From the NCBI GenBank assembly GCA_022361255.1, contig JAKSBG010000012.1:1-32838 (forward strand): DNA of 32,838 nucleotides. The letters are read 5' to 3'. Each line of letters starts with the position of its first letter. The stretch's first letter is position 1. The position numbers and the translations under genes were made by a program. Positions 24,538-32,197 of the stretch are shown here, piece after piece. Below the pieces are notes generated by a model. That model saw only the letters and a program-made list of their open reading frames with translations. It was not told where the DNA came from and did not search any database. Source of the DNA: Verrucomicrobiales bacterium (GTDB lineage: Bacteria; Verrucomicrobiota; Verrucomicrobiia; Verrucomicrobiales; DEV007).

Positions 24538-25269
24538 CTACCGTTTTTCCAGATTCTTCTCCACGATGCTTTCCTGACTCAAGTTCAGGAGTTTCTTCGC
24601 GAGCGCAGAATCACCCTCCACATCTTTTTTCAAATTTCCTATCGAGGTAACAACCTCTTTGATTTCCTTGTTGCTGTCTTCGAGAATAAAGAGATAGCCG
24701 TAGTATTCCCAACCTCCCACATTGGTTGAATCCCGGTCAGAATCATAGCTGGTTACTACAGGTTTCGCCTCATACTTCGTTTCCTCGTCCGCCTTTGTTG
24801 TGATGCGGAAGACCTGTTTACTTAGCACTTTACCATAGTCCGCGCCATCCTCGGCATAGCGTCGCGTCTGTCTTGCAATGAGAAACAGAGTCCCATTTCC
24901 GTCTGTGAAATCGATATCTCTCGAGTCGTTCTCTACCGTAACAGTGGCTGTGATCGTTTGATCTTTCATATAACTGCTGTCCCCCTGCCTCTTCCTTCGC
25001 TTGCCAACTGATACGCTCACCTCAAGTTCAGCCTGCGGCTCCGGAGCATTCGCTACGATACTCTTTTGCGATTCGGCATCGAACAGATTGATATTTACGT
25101 TAAACACCTGCCCGTCCGTTCTTTTGATTTTTGTCATGCCGGTATTGGGAATATGTGAAATCACTTCAACGTCCATGGAGCGGCCTTTCGTATCAGTCAC
25201 TCGAATCGTCCCGGCATATCCAATTTCGCAGAGGCAAACTATCCCGAAGAGAGAAAATATCAGCTTCAT
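24538..25269 (-). CDS. Secreted SHD1-like domain protein
   Basis: This exported protein of 243 residues has no assignable reaction. A signal peptide (MKLIFSLFGIVCLCEIGYAG) is followed by a short beta domain (IRVTDTKGRSMDVEVISHI, then KRTDGQVFNVNINLFDAESQ) that matches the Sla1-homology-1-like repeat common in secreted PVC proteins. The next 160 residues look beta-rich (DQTITATVTVENDSRDIDF, WEYYGYLFILEDSNKEIKEVV) and may be an Ig-like domain. A charged C-terminus ends ESIVEKNLEKR. It stands alone between LD-carboxypeptidase and the catabolic locus. The family is widespread but its function is unknown. Confidence 0.75.
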   Translation of the reverse strand: MKLIFSLFGIVCLCEIGYAGTIRVTDTKGRSMDVEVISHIPNTGMTKIKRTDGQVFNVNINLFDAESQKSIVANAPEPQAELEVSVSVGKRRKRQGDSSYMKDQTITATVTVENDSRDIDFTDGNGTLFLIARQTRRYAEDGADYGKVLSKQVFRITTKADEETKYEAKPVVTSYDSDRDSTNVGGWEYYGYLFILEDSNKEIKEVVTSIGNLKKDVEGDSALAKKLLNLSQESIVEKNLEKR

Positions 25270-25320
25270 AACGCAAACTTGTCAGATACCAGTTCAACCC
25301 GGCAACCTGATTCTGCCCCT

Positions 25321-26346
25321 TTATCCGCCATCCAATTCCACCAAATCAGTCTTCGCCACTTCGTTGAGCAAGGCACGACCGCTGACATATCGACTCACGT
25401 TCCCGGCGAAAATTTCCCACACTCTCGCCAGAAAATGCGGGCTGCCACTGGAACCGGAAATGTGGGGAGTCATGATCACATTCTGCATTCTCCATAAGGG
25501 ATGTTCCGGCGGCATGGGATAATGATAGTGTGTGTCGAGAGCGGCGCCTGCAATTCGTTTTTCGTTCAATGCATTGATCAACGCCTCCTCCACGATTATG
25601 GGACCACGGGCGGGGTTCAGAACAAAGGCGGAGGAAGGAAGCATGCCCAGCTCGCGTTCCCCGATCAGCCCTTCGGTTGCAGGAGAAAGTGGTAAAGCCA
25701 AGAGGAGAAAATCGAGTCCGGACAGGAATTCTCTTTCTTCTCCGGAACAGAAAATCCGGTCAGGAAGAATGCCCTCCGCGTCACCGGTTCCTTCCACAAC
25801 AAACGTTTCGTCACGCGGCGAAATGCCTCTCCTCGTCATAACAAAAACCTTCAAACCCATTGCTTTGGCGAGGCGCGCCGTCTCTCTGGCGATTCCCCCG
25901 TATCCCCAGATCCCGAGGGTGGAGCCTCGAAGCTCCCTTTGAAAACGCGGCGACCGATCCCACTTCCCTTGCTCCTGATTGCGATACATCTCCCGCCCGC
26001 TCCGCAGCAACTGGATCATCATGGCAATGTTCCACTCGGCGATGGGCACATCAAAGACACCCCTGGCATTGGTTACCTGAATGCCGCGTTCTGCCAGCCC
26101 CAGCCCCTGCAGCATGTTGAATCCCACTGATCCGATCTGAATCCAGCGCAGGGAGGTCATCTCGTCGATATTCTGCGGCGGATAGTCGCAGAAAAGGATT
26201 TCCACATCCGAAATCCGTTCCCTCGGGAAAACACGCCCCGGTCCGGGCATGTGATCATCAACAATATCAAGCGCCACATCCCCCGGAAAATCCGACTGTG
26301 CGACACCCCCATGCGGCGTAGGAAAATGAACCAGTGCTTTTTTCAT
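25321..26346 (-). CDS. D-2-hydroxyacid dehydrogenase-like protein, catalytic Glu replaced
   Basis: This NAD(P)-dependent oxidoreductase family member has 341 residues. The nucleotide fold is marked by LGIWGYGGIARETARLAKAMG, and substrate Arg247 lies in NPARGP; the catalytic His295 lies in NVIMTPHISGS. The Glu that completes the Arg-Glu-His triad (29 residues after the Arg, as in SerA Arg240 to Glu269) is Tyr276 here, in DTHYHYPMPP. Reduced or altered activity, or a specialised substrate, is therefore likely. Its ATG overlaps the stop of the enolase-superfamily gene by 4 bases, making it the third gene of the minus-strand arm. It may oxidise or reduce the keto acid made by that dehydratase. 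Confidence 0.87.
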   Translation of the reverse strand: MKKALVHFPTPHGGVAQSDFPGDVALDIVDDHMPGPGRVFPRERISDVEILFCDYPPQNIDEMTSLRWIQIGSVGFNMLQGLGLAERGIQVTNARGVFDVPIAEWNIAMMIQLLRSGREMYRNQEQGKWDRSPRFQRELRGSTLGIWGYGGIARETARLAKAMGLKVFVMTRRGISPRDETFVVEGTGDAEGILPDRIFCSGEEREFLSGLDFLLLALPLSPATEGLIGERELGMLPSSAFVLNPARGPIIVEEALINALNEKRIAGAALDTHYHYPMPPEHPLWRMQNVIMTPHISGSSGSPHFLARVWEIFAGNVSRYVSGRALLNEVAKTDLVELDGG

Positions 26347-27578
26347 GAAGCTTCGCGCTCGATAAGTTCAGGCATTCTTTTACCCGGAACGCTGTTGTAT
26401 TCTCCGCTACCTCGCTGGAAGGGAAATCGATTCTTCGTTTCTTCACTCAGGGAAATGCCTAGACCGGGTTTTGTCGGGGCGACGGCTCGCCCTTCTTTCA
26501 TTTGAAACGAGTCCCCTATCACTTCCGAATGAAGCGGCCCCCAGGCCGGGGGCACTTCGAGTATTTCGGTGTTAGGACTGGCAAAGCCACAATGCAAATT
26601 CTGCATAAAGACCCCACCGGCACCCCAGGCGTGAGTGGCAATTTTCCGGTCACGTTCTGCCAGTCTTCCCGCGACTTTCATGAACTCACCAAGCCCTCCC
26701 ATGAACCCGGCGTCGGGTTGACCGATATCAAAGCAGTCGCGCTCGATAAACACCTGCCACTCATATTCTGCGGTGAGACATTCTCCTCCCGCAATCGGCA
26801 CACTGGTTGCCCTACACAGCTCTGCGTAGCCCCACGGGTCGGTATAGTGAAGAGGCTCTTCAAAGAAAAACAGATCGTATGGCTCACAGGCCTTCGCTAC
26901 CGCTGTCGCCGTTTTCACATTCCACGTGTGGGAAGAGCTGTTTCCCATGTGACCGTCGAACATCAGCATGAATTCGTTTCCGAATTGCTCCCTGACAAAC
27001 TCCAGTTTCGAAGCTTCAAATTCGGCGGCTTCATTCGGGTCGTTTGAGAGTCTCGTTCCTTCCTCAAGGGAAAAACTTCCTACCCCCAGTTTCGCTGCTG
27101 TGAAGCCGAGCGAGCGATAAAACTCCAGCTTTTCCCCCAACTTCCCGGTGGGGTAATTCGAAGGACCACCAGTCGCATAGCATAGCAGTGATTCATGGGC
27201 TCTACCACCTAACAACTCCACAACCGGCTTGTTCTCCATCTTTCCCTTCAAGTCCCACAGGGCCGCTTCAATGCCGTTAAGAATGGAGGCCCCCACTCCG
27301 ACACGACACCAGAAATTGCCGCAGTGATACATCCTCTCCCAAAGTTCCCCGATCTCCCCGACACCTTGCCCTACCAGGATCGGACGGAAAAACTCCACGA
27401 TTTCAGGGACGACTTCCGGGCAGAAATATCCCGCATAGGTTTCTCCCAATCCCACGATCCCTTCGTCAGTGTAGACTTCGATAAAGGCAGCACTGCGACA
27501 TTTCCGAAGCTCGGACAGATAGGGATCTTCCGTGCAGGGACCAGTCAGGAGAACGGTTCGAACATCCGTGATTTTCAT
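26343..27578 (-). CDS. Enolase-superfamily sugar-acid dehydratase/racemase (mandelate-racemase type)
   Basis: This enzyme of 411 residues abstracts a proton next to a carboxylate, usually dehydrating an aldonate or racemising a hydroxy acid. The N-terminal capping domain is followed by the barrel with metal ligands Asp208 (FDGHMG), Glu240 (FFEEPL) and Glu266 (AGGECL). The His-Asp dyad is Asp289 (QPDAGFMGG) and His316 (ATHAWG), the MR-subgroup arrangement; Lys163 in AAKLG lies where the second base is found. It overlaps the PhyH gene upstream and the dehydrogenase downstream by 4 bases each, so the three are one translation unit. A 2-keto-3-deoxy acid product handed to the dehydrogenase is a reasonable guess. 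Confidence 0.92.
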   Translation of the reverse strand: MKITDVRTVLLTGPCTEDPYLSELRKCRSAAFIEVYTDEGIVGLGETYAGYFCPEVVPEIVEFFRPILVGQGVGEIGELWERMYHCGNFWCRVGVGASILNGIEAALWDLKGKMENKPVVELLGGRAHESLLCYATGGPSNYPTGKLGEKLEFYRSLGFTAAKLGVGSFSLEEGTRLSNDPNEAAEFEASKLEFVREQFGNEFMLMFDGHMGNSSSHTWNVKTATAVAKACEPYDLFFFEEPLHYTDPWGYAELCRATSVPIAGGECLTAEYEWQVFIERDCFDIGQPDAGFMGGLGEFMKVAGRLAERDRKIATHAWGAGGVFMQNLHCGFASPNTEILEVPPAWGPLHSEVIGDSFQMKEGRAVAPTKPGLGISLSEETKNRFPFQRGSGEYNSVPGKRMPELIEREAS

Positions 27579-28297
27579 GAGTTAGCGTTTTGATAGGCCT
27601 CCCGGAGGACTGGATCGACTTCTGTGTGAGTGCCCCGATAGACCAGGAGAAGCCCGAGCCGTGACTGATCGCTCCGGTTTGGCTCAGAACGATGGAGGGT
27701 CTCGCAATGGTGGATCAAAGCATCTCCGGGATTCAGCAAGCCCTTGAATTGCTCTTCAACCGGCACTGCAGGGAGATCCCGCAGCCCCATCGAGTTTCCG
27801 GCCACTCCGGATGGGACGGTCGCCTGCATCCCCTCGCGATGCGATCCTTTGATGTAAAATACCGGGCCGTTCATTTCCGTAACCGGATCGAGCGCGATCC
27901 AGACCGTCAGCATATCAGCAGGTCTCCGGCAAAAGTAGGCGTTGTCCTGATGCCAGGGAACCGCCGAGCCCACGCGCGCCGCCTTGTTGAAAGTCTCCAC
28001 TGCAGCCAGCTGCGGAGTCCCGTTGACCAGCTTTCCCACCAGCCCCACGAGATCGTCCCGCAAAACCGACTGCGCAAACTCAGGATGGTGCACCTCCAGT
28101 CGCCACAGATTTCGCACGGTTGTCCCGTCCTCCTCATAGGTGCACGCGTCTGCCGGCAGACCCGGCAGATCCTCGCGGATGAATCGCTCCAGCTCCCTTC
28201 GAAACGCCTCTACTTCGCTCGTTTCAAAAAGCCCGCGAACTCTGATAACTCCATCCTCCCGGTACTTTTCCCATAACCTTTCCCTGCTTTCTTTCAT
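27575..28297 (-). CDS. Phytanoyl-CoA dioxygenase (PhyH) family iron/2-oxoglutarate oxygenase
   Basis: This non-heme iron oxygenase of 240 residues would hydroxylate a small organic substrate using 2-oxoglutarate and oxygen. The facial triad is His116 and Asp118 in PWHQDNAYF with His202 in CETLHRSEPN; Arg213, ten residues on, fits the 2-oxoglutarate carboxylate site. A GSH motif in YIKGSHREG is typical of the family. PhyH proteins in such loci usually act on sugars, amino acids or compatible solutes rather than phytanoyl-CoA. It is the first gene of the minus arm, about 29 bases from the predicted transcription start, and its start codon lies inside the 11-base inverted repeat described separately. 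Confidence 0.9.
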   Translation of the reverse strand: MKESRERLWEKYREDGVIRVRGLFETSEVEAFRRELERFIREDLPGLPADACTYEEDGTTVRNLWRLEVHHPEFAQSVLRDDLVGLVGKLVNGTPQLAAVETFNKAARVGSAVPWHQDNAYFCRRPADMLTVWIALDPVTEMNGPVFYIKGSHREGMQATVPSGVAGNSMGLRDLPAVPVEEQFKGLLNPGDALIHHCETLHRSEPNRSDQSRLGLLLVYRGTHTEVDPVLREAYQNANS

Positions 28298-28308
28298 ATC
28301 TTGAGATA
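28295..28308. promoter_or_regulatory. Palindromic site over the PhyH start; left arm of 11-bp inverted repeat
   Basis: CATATCTTGAG at 28295-28305 is the exact inverse of CTCAAGATATG at 28425-28435, which covers the GntR-family start. The left site extends to a 12-base palindrome, TATCT-TG-AGATA, at 28297-28308. It is a likely operator for the GntR-family regulator encoded beside it. Confidence 0.55.
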
Positions 28309-28332
28309 ATTCGATTTTGATTCGGAGCGGTT

Positions 28333-28362
28333 TTAATACACTTTATTTGAGTTCTACGTCAA
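28333..28362 (-). promoter_or_regulatory. Sigma70-like promoter for the PhyH-dehydratase-dehydrogenase operon
   Basis: Read on the minus strand, TTGACG (28362-28357) and TATTAA (28338-28333) are 18 bases apart, about 36 bases before the PhyH start codon. The first copy of the direct repeat fills the spacer, so a bound repressor would block polymerase. Confidence 0.65.
28335..28358. repeat. Direct repeat copy 1 in divergent control region
   Basis: This 24-base element shares 20 of 24 positions with 28387-28410; the common core is CTTTATTTGA. The copies are 52 bases apart, five helical turns. This copy overlaps the minus-strand promoter spacer and -10 box. Confidence 0.6.
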
Positions 28363-28386
28363 CATCGGGCCGCAAACGCGGCATAA

Positions 28387-28410
28387 AATACTCTTTATTT
28401 GAATTCTCTG
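28387..28410. repeat. Direct repeat copy 2 in divergent control region
   Basis: This is the second copy, with core CTTTATTTGA followed by ATTCT. It lies about 25 bases before the regulator's start codon. Read on minus it also offers a weak -10 (TATTTT) but no good -35. Confidence 0.6.
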
Positions 28411-28424
28411 CAGTTTAGCCTCAC

Positions 28425-28435
28425 CTCAAGATATG
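28425..28435. promoter_or_regulatory. Right arm of 11-bp inverted repeat over the regulator start
   Basis: CTCAAGATATG covers the ATG of the GntR-family gene and mirrors 28295-28305 exactly. Binding here could give autoregulation. Confidence 0.5.
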
Positions 28436-29143
28436 GTGACGACCCCGGAAGAATCCAGCAGCACCCTTTCCCGGCAACTATCCGATCGTTTGCGCAAACG
28501 TATCCAGGACAGTTCGATGAAGGAGGGCGACCTCTTCATGACCGAGCAGGAGCTTGCAGAAGAATACCAGGTATCACGAGGGGTCGTTCGCGAGGCGGTT
28601 GGCCGGCTCAAAGCGCTCGGAATTCTGGAAGGGAGAAAGAGAAAAGGGCTCGTCATCTCCAAACCGGACCCCTTCGGCTTGCTTAGTGAGACCCTTCCCT
28701 CCCTTATCAATTCCCACCAGGATATCAAAGAGCTATCGATGCTTCGATACGCTGTCGAAATTGGCTCCATCGAACTGGCGGTCCGAAATGCCTCCGATTC
28801 ACAGATTGAAGAACTGGGAACAATTGTATCCGAAATGGGCGAAGTCTGCCGTGCCACCGAAATCACAGAAAGACTGATCGAACTCGACCTCGCCTTTCAC
28901 ACCCTTCTCCTCGAAATGACGGGATCAACTCTGATCAGCGGAATGCGCCGACTGCTTGTCGCATTCTTTCGTCGCCCCTGGAATTTCAAAGGCGACCGGG
29001 AATCCCTCACCCGCACTCACTGGGTTCATGACGAACTCTATCGCGCGATTCGAGACCGGGATACCGAGCGCGCCCGCAACATGATTCGCCTGCAATTCGC
29101 GAACGGCGACTCCGATATTCACGAAAACAGCGATCCCTCATGA
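28433..29143 (+). CDS. GntR-family (FadR/FCD subfamily) transcriptional regulator
   Basis: This DNA-binding regulator has 236 residues. The N-terminal winged helix (LFMTEQELAEEYQVSRGVVREAVGRLKALGILEGRKRKG) is typical GntR, and the C-terminal helical FCD ligand domain follows. FCD metal ligands Asp152 and His156 (LDLAFH) and His199 (WVHDELYRAI) are present, but the last His near the C-terminus is Gln221 (MIRLQF), so metal or effector binding may differ. It lies between the two arms of the catabolic locus, with operator-like repeats upstream, and its stop overlaps the next start (ATGA). It probably represses both arms until a sugar-acid-type ligand is bound. Confidence 0.93.
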   Translation: MVTTPEESSSTLSRQLSDRLRKRIQDSSMKEGDLFMTEQELAEEYQVSRGVVREAVGRLKALGILEGRKRKGLVISKPDPFGLLSETLPSLINSHQDIKELSMLRYAVEIGSIELAVRNASDSQIEELGTIVSEMGEVCRATEITERLIELDLAFHTLLLEMTGSTLISGMRRLLVAFFRRPWNFKGDRESLTRTHWVHDELYRAIRDRDTERARNMIRLQFANGDSDIHENSDPS

Positions 29144-30735
29144 CCCGCTTCTTTCTCCCCTTACTTTTTCTGGCAAGCTCCCTCCCCACAGTCGCCGCAG
29201 CCGGGCTTTTCGATGAAACCCGCAATACTACCACCTTCTTTTCGTTCGACGAAGTATCGATTCCCTTCACCCAGAACCTCCGGCTTGAAATGCGGAAGCC
29301 GGAAAAACACTCTTCCAATCCGGTCGTCGCACGCGGTCCCGATGGATCGGTCGACGATTGGGCGGTGCAGTTTTACGGGTCGATCATTCGCGATCCCGAT
29401 TCCGGAAAATACAAAGCGTGGTACTGCGCTGTCTCGAAAGAGGAACGTGCAAACAAAAACGCTATCGGTCCCTCTGCGATCTGGCGTGTCGCCTATGCGG
29501 AAAGCGATGATGGTATCAGCTGGACGAAACCAAATCTCGGGCTCGTGGAATCGCAGGGCAGCAGGGAAAACAACCTCTGTCAGATGGATCCTCACCTGGG
29601 CATTCTTAACCTAAAGGTTCTCTACGAACCCGACGATCCCAACCCGGAGCACCGTTACAAGATGGGTGCCCACGTCTGGACCCCGAAGAGCGCCACCCGC
29701 CGCAACGGAACGCTTGCCCCTTTTGTGAGTGCGGACGGAAAAAGCTGGAAACTGCTCGTCGAAGCCGCGGAACCGGTCGAAGGGGAACTGGCGGAAAAAG
29801 ACACGGTGATTCCCCCGCTGCACTTTGAGCCGGTCGGCGGCCTCTACAAATGGGACGGGCTTTATCACCTTTCCGGCCAGAACGCGATCATGACAGCGCG
29901 CCCGTATCATGGACGCGTATCCCGAACTTTTGTCTCACCTGATTTTCTCCACTGGAGCGAAGAAAGTGCGATCCAGGCGGTGCGCACCCACCAGCATGTT
30001 CTCCTCGGGCCGGGGAAAAGCCGGGAGGGCGAACAAACTCACGAAGGCATTTCGGTGTGGAACCGCGGCAACGTGCTCGTCGGAATCTCCGGGATGTGGC
30101 ACGGCACTCCCGAATGGAAAGATCTCACCATCGACCTGGGATTCGTCGTCAGCAATGACGGGATACGCTTTCGGGAACCAATGGAGGAATGGACCTTTCT
30201 CCATCGTGGTAATGACGGGGACTGGGACCAGGGAGGCCTTCTCCAGGGGCAGGGCTTCGAAAACATCGGAGAAAAAACCTTTGTTTACTATGGGGCCTGG
30301 GATCCCCGCAACTGGGAGCAGTCGCCGCCGCGTGGCGGTATAGGAATCGCGCAACTCCCCCGTGACCGGTTTGGCGATCTGATACCTGACGAAACCACCA
30401 AAGGTCCCGGCGATTACCAAATGGAAGAAACCGTGTGCAGCTTCATGACGAAGTCATTTGAAACCGCCGGAAACGGCGAAACACTCTTCTTGAATGCAAG
30501 TGGTCTCAGCAATGACGCGAGGATTCGAATCGAAGTCCTCGACCACCGAATGAATCCGGTTCCGGGCTTTTCGGGTAAATCAGCTGCAGTAATCACGAAA
30601 CCCGGTTTTCAAACACCCGTCATTTTCGGTGAACAATCCGCGCTCAATGCCCTGCCGGAGCGAGTGCGTCTCCGCGTCACATTCCGGGGTGCAGAGCGGA
30701 CCGGCGCCCGGTTTCACGCCCTCTATCTTCGTTGA
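29140..30735 (+). CDS. Secreted five-bladed-propeller glycosidase-like protein (GH43/GH32 clan)
   Basis: This is an exported protein of 531 residues with signal peptide MTRFFLPLLFLASSLPTVAAA. Repeated blade motifs of the type S-x-D-G-x-x-W (ESDDGISWTKP, SADGKSWK, SPDFLHWSE, SNDGIRF) and DPDSGKYKAWYC mark the beta-propeller shared by GH32, GH43 and GH68 enzymes. A small C-terminal beta domain (ARIRIEVLDHRMNPVPGFSG) follows, as often seen in verrucomicrobial and planctomycetal members. The family number cannot be fixed by reading, and catalytic acids were not assigned. It is translated from a 4-base overlap with the regulator gene, so it is a target gene of the locus and may release the sugar used by the enzymes on the other arm. 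Confidence 0.8.
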   Translation: MTRFFLPLLFLASSLPTVAAAGLFDETRNTTTFFSFDEVSIPFTQNLRLEMRKPEKHSSNPVVARGPDGSVDDWAVQFYGSIIRDPDSGKYKAWYCAVSKEERANKNAIGPSAIWRVAYAESDDGISWTKPNLGLVESQGSRENNLCQMDPHLGILNLKVLYEPDDPNPEHRYKMGAHVWTPKSATRRNGTLAPFVSADGKSWKLLVEAAEPVEGELAEKDTVIPPLHFEPVGGLYKWDGLYHLSGQNAIMTARPYHGRVSRTFVSPDFLHWSEESAIQAVRTHQHVLLGPGKSREGEQTHEGISVWNRGNVLVGISGMWHGTPEWKDLTIDLGFVVSNDGIRFREPMEEWTFLHRGNDGDWDQGGLLQGQGFENIGEKTFVYYGAWDPRNWEQSPPRGGIGIAQLPRDRFGDLIPDETTKGPGDYQMEETVCSFMTKSFETAGNGETLFLNASGLSNDARIRIEVLDHRMNPVPGFSGKSAAVITKPGFQTPVIFGEQSALNALPERVRLRVTFRGAERTGARFHALYLR

Positions 30736-30757
30736 AGCATCCCGTTCCTTTCCGACC

Positions 30758-32197
30758 ATGAACAGCCTCAAAGTAGCAGCCCGTGAATTTGAAATCACCC
30801 CTGCGGTGGACGGCATAACCGATGTTCGGCACGGGGGGAAAGCTGCCGAGGTTGCGGGCGGCCTGAAGACGACGGTTTTTCTTTTTCAGGACGGTGACGA
30901 ATTGCTTTGTCTCGTGACTACTCATTTCGGTCCGTCTTTTCCGCTCAACCTGAGTGACTTTGTCCGGACGGAACTCGCTGCCGAAGTCGGGATTCCGGTT
31001 TCGCGCGTGCTTCTTTTTACCTCACATAACCACACCAGCGTAGCGCTCGCCTCGAACGGAGTCCTCACCTACAACGCCTACGAATTCCCTGCACCGGAAG
31101 TAAAACTTCTACCGGTCGGAGTCGAATGGCTGAACGAGCTGCGCTCGGCGCTTCGCCTTCTCCCCGAGGAGCTCGAATCAGTGACGATCTCGTATTCCTG
31201 CGGAAACGAAGACCGGATCACCTACAACAGGAAAGGCCGCCACCCTGACGGAACAACCTATCTGATGCGCGAGGAGGATCGCCGGAAGCTCGGAGACGAC
31301 TTTCAGGGCGACATTGATACCGAGGCTCCTCTCGTTCTTTTTCGAAATCATAGCGGCAGAACCGTGGCCGCACTGGCCCAGTTTACGGGACATCCGGTAA
31401 CGGCGTTTCATCCGGAGAATACCGTAGTTTTCGGGGAATGGTCACAAGTTGCCTGCGACATCCTGAGTAAAGAACTCAACGCCCCCGTTGGTTTTCTCCA
31501 GGGATGTGCCGGAGACATCAACTCGAAGGAAATGTTCACCGGCGGCACAAACCGCTCGCAACAGTTTGGGGAAATGTTAGGATCGAGCTTTCTCGCCGCA
31601 TTACCGGATGCAGTATCGTCGACAACAAACGGTCTCGACGTCTCCGTCTTTCCAGTGGCAATTCCACTATCCCAACTTCCCCCGGTGACGGAACTCGAAT
31701 CCGAGCTGAAAGAGATTGAGGACTTTATCTCGCGCGCCGAATCCGGGGACGAAGACACCATGCTGTGTGTCGGGCAGAACTTCTCCACCGGTTTGTCTCC
31801 CGCATATCGCGGGTGGCTCGCCAGCCTGATTCGCCCCTGGAACGAGTGGGCTCTCGCGAAACACGCATCGGGAGAACTCGTCGCCACCTCCCAGGAACTC
31901 GAAATCGCCGTCCTGCGGTTCGGCGACGTCGGCATCGTCGGACTGCCCTGTGAACCCTTTCAGAACATCGGACGTCACATCCGCTCCGGTTCCGCGTTCC
32001 CTCTCACCATTCCCTGCGGTTATATGAATCTCAATCACGGATACGTTCCCGACTCGGAAAATGTAGGGGACAACGAATACATGAGCGCCCATCACCGCTA
32101 CACGAAATTCCGTGCGCCTTTCCGTCGGCCCGCCGGCGATGCTCTCGCCGATGCCGGCATTGCCAAACTCAACGAATTTGCGAAACGCCATGCCTGA
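30758..32197 (+). CDS. Neutral/alkaline ceramidase-like protein (PF04734 type)
   Basis: This is a hydrolase-fold protein of 479 residues similar to the N-terminal domain of neutral ceramidases. It begins with the AAREFEITPAVDG signature, then has the zinc-binding TSHNHTS motif (His90, His92), FTGHPVTAFHPEN and GFLQGCAGDINSKE, all landmarks of the family. There is no signal peptide, so it is cytoplasmic, and ceramide itself is an unlikely substrate; bacterial members in sugar loci probably hydrolyse another amide or ester. ATG 30758 is used because it starts the conserved region; the frame is open to 30629 inside the previous gene. Its stop overlaps the next start by 8 bases. Confidence 0.87.
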   Translation: MNSLKVAAREFEITPAVDGITDVRHGGKAAEVAGGLKTTVFLFQDGDELLCLVTTHFGPSFPLNLSDFVRTELAAEVGIPVSRVLLFTSHNHTSVALASNGVLTYNAYEFPAPEVKLLPVGVEWLNELRSALRLLPEELESVTISYSCGNEDRITYNRKGRHPDGTTYLMREEDRRKLGDDFQGDIDTEAPLVLFRNHSGRTVAALAQFTGHPVTAFHPENTVVFGEWSQVACDILSKELNAPVGFLQGCAGDINSKEMFTGGTNRSQQFGEMLGSSFLAALPDAVSSTTNGLDVSVFPVAIPLSQLPPVTELESELKEIEDFISRAESGDEDTMLCVGQNFSTGLSPAYRGWLASLIRPWNEWALAKHASGELVATSQELEIAVLRFGDVGIVGLPCEPFQNIGRHIRSGSAFPLTIPCGYMNLNHGYVPDSENVGDNEYMSAHHRYTKFRAPFRRPAGDALADAGIAKLNEFAKRHA

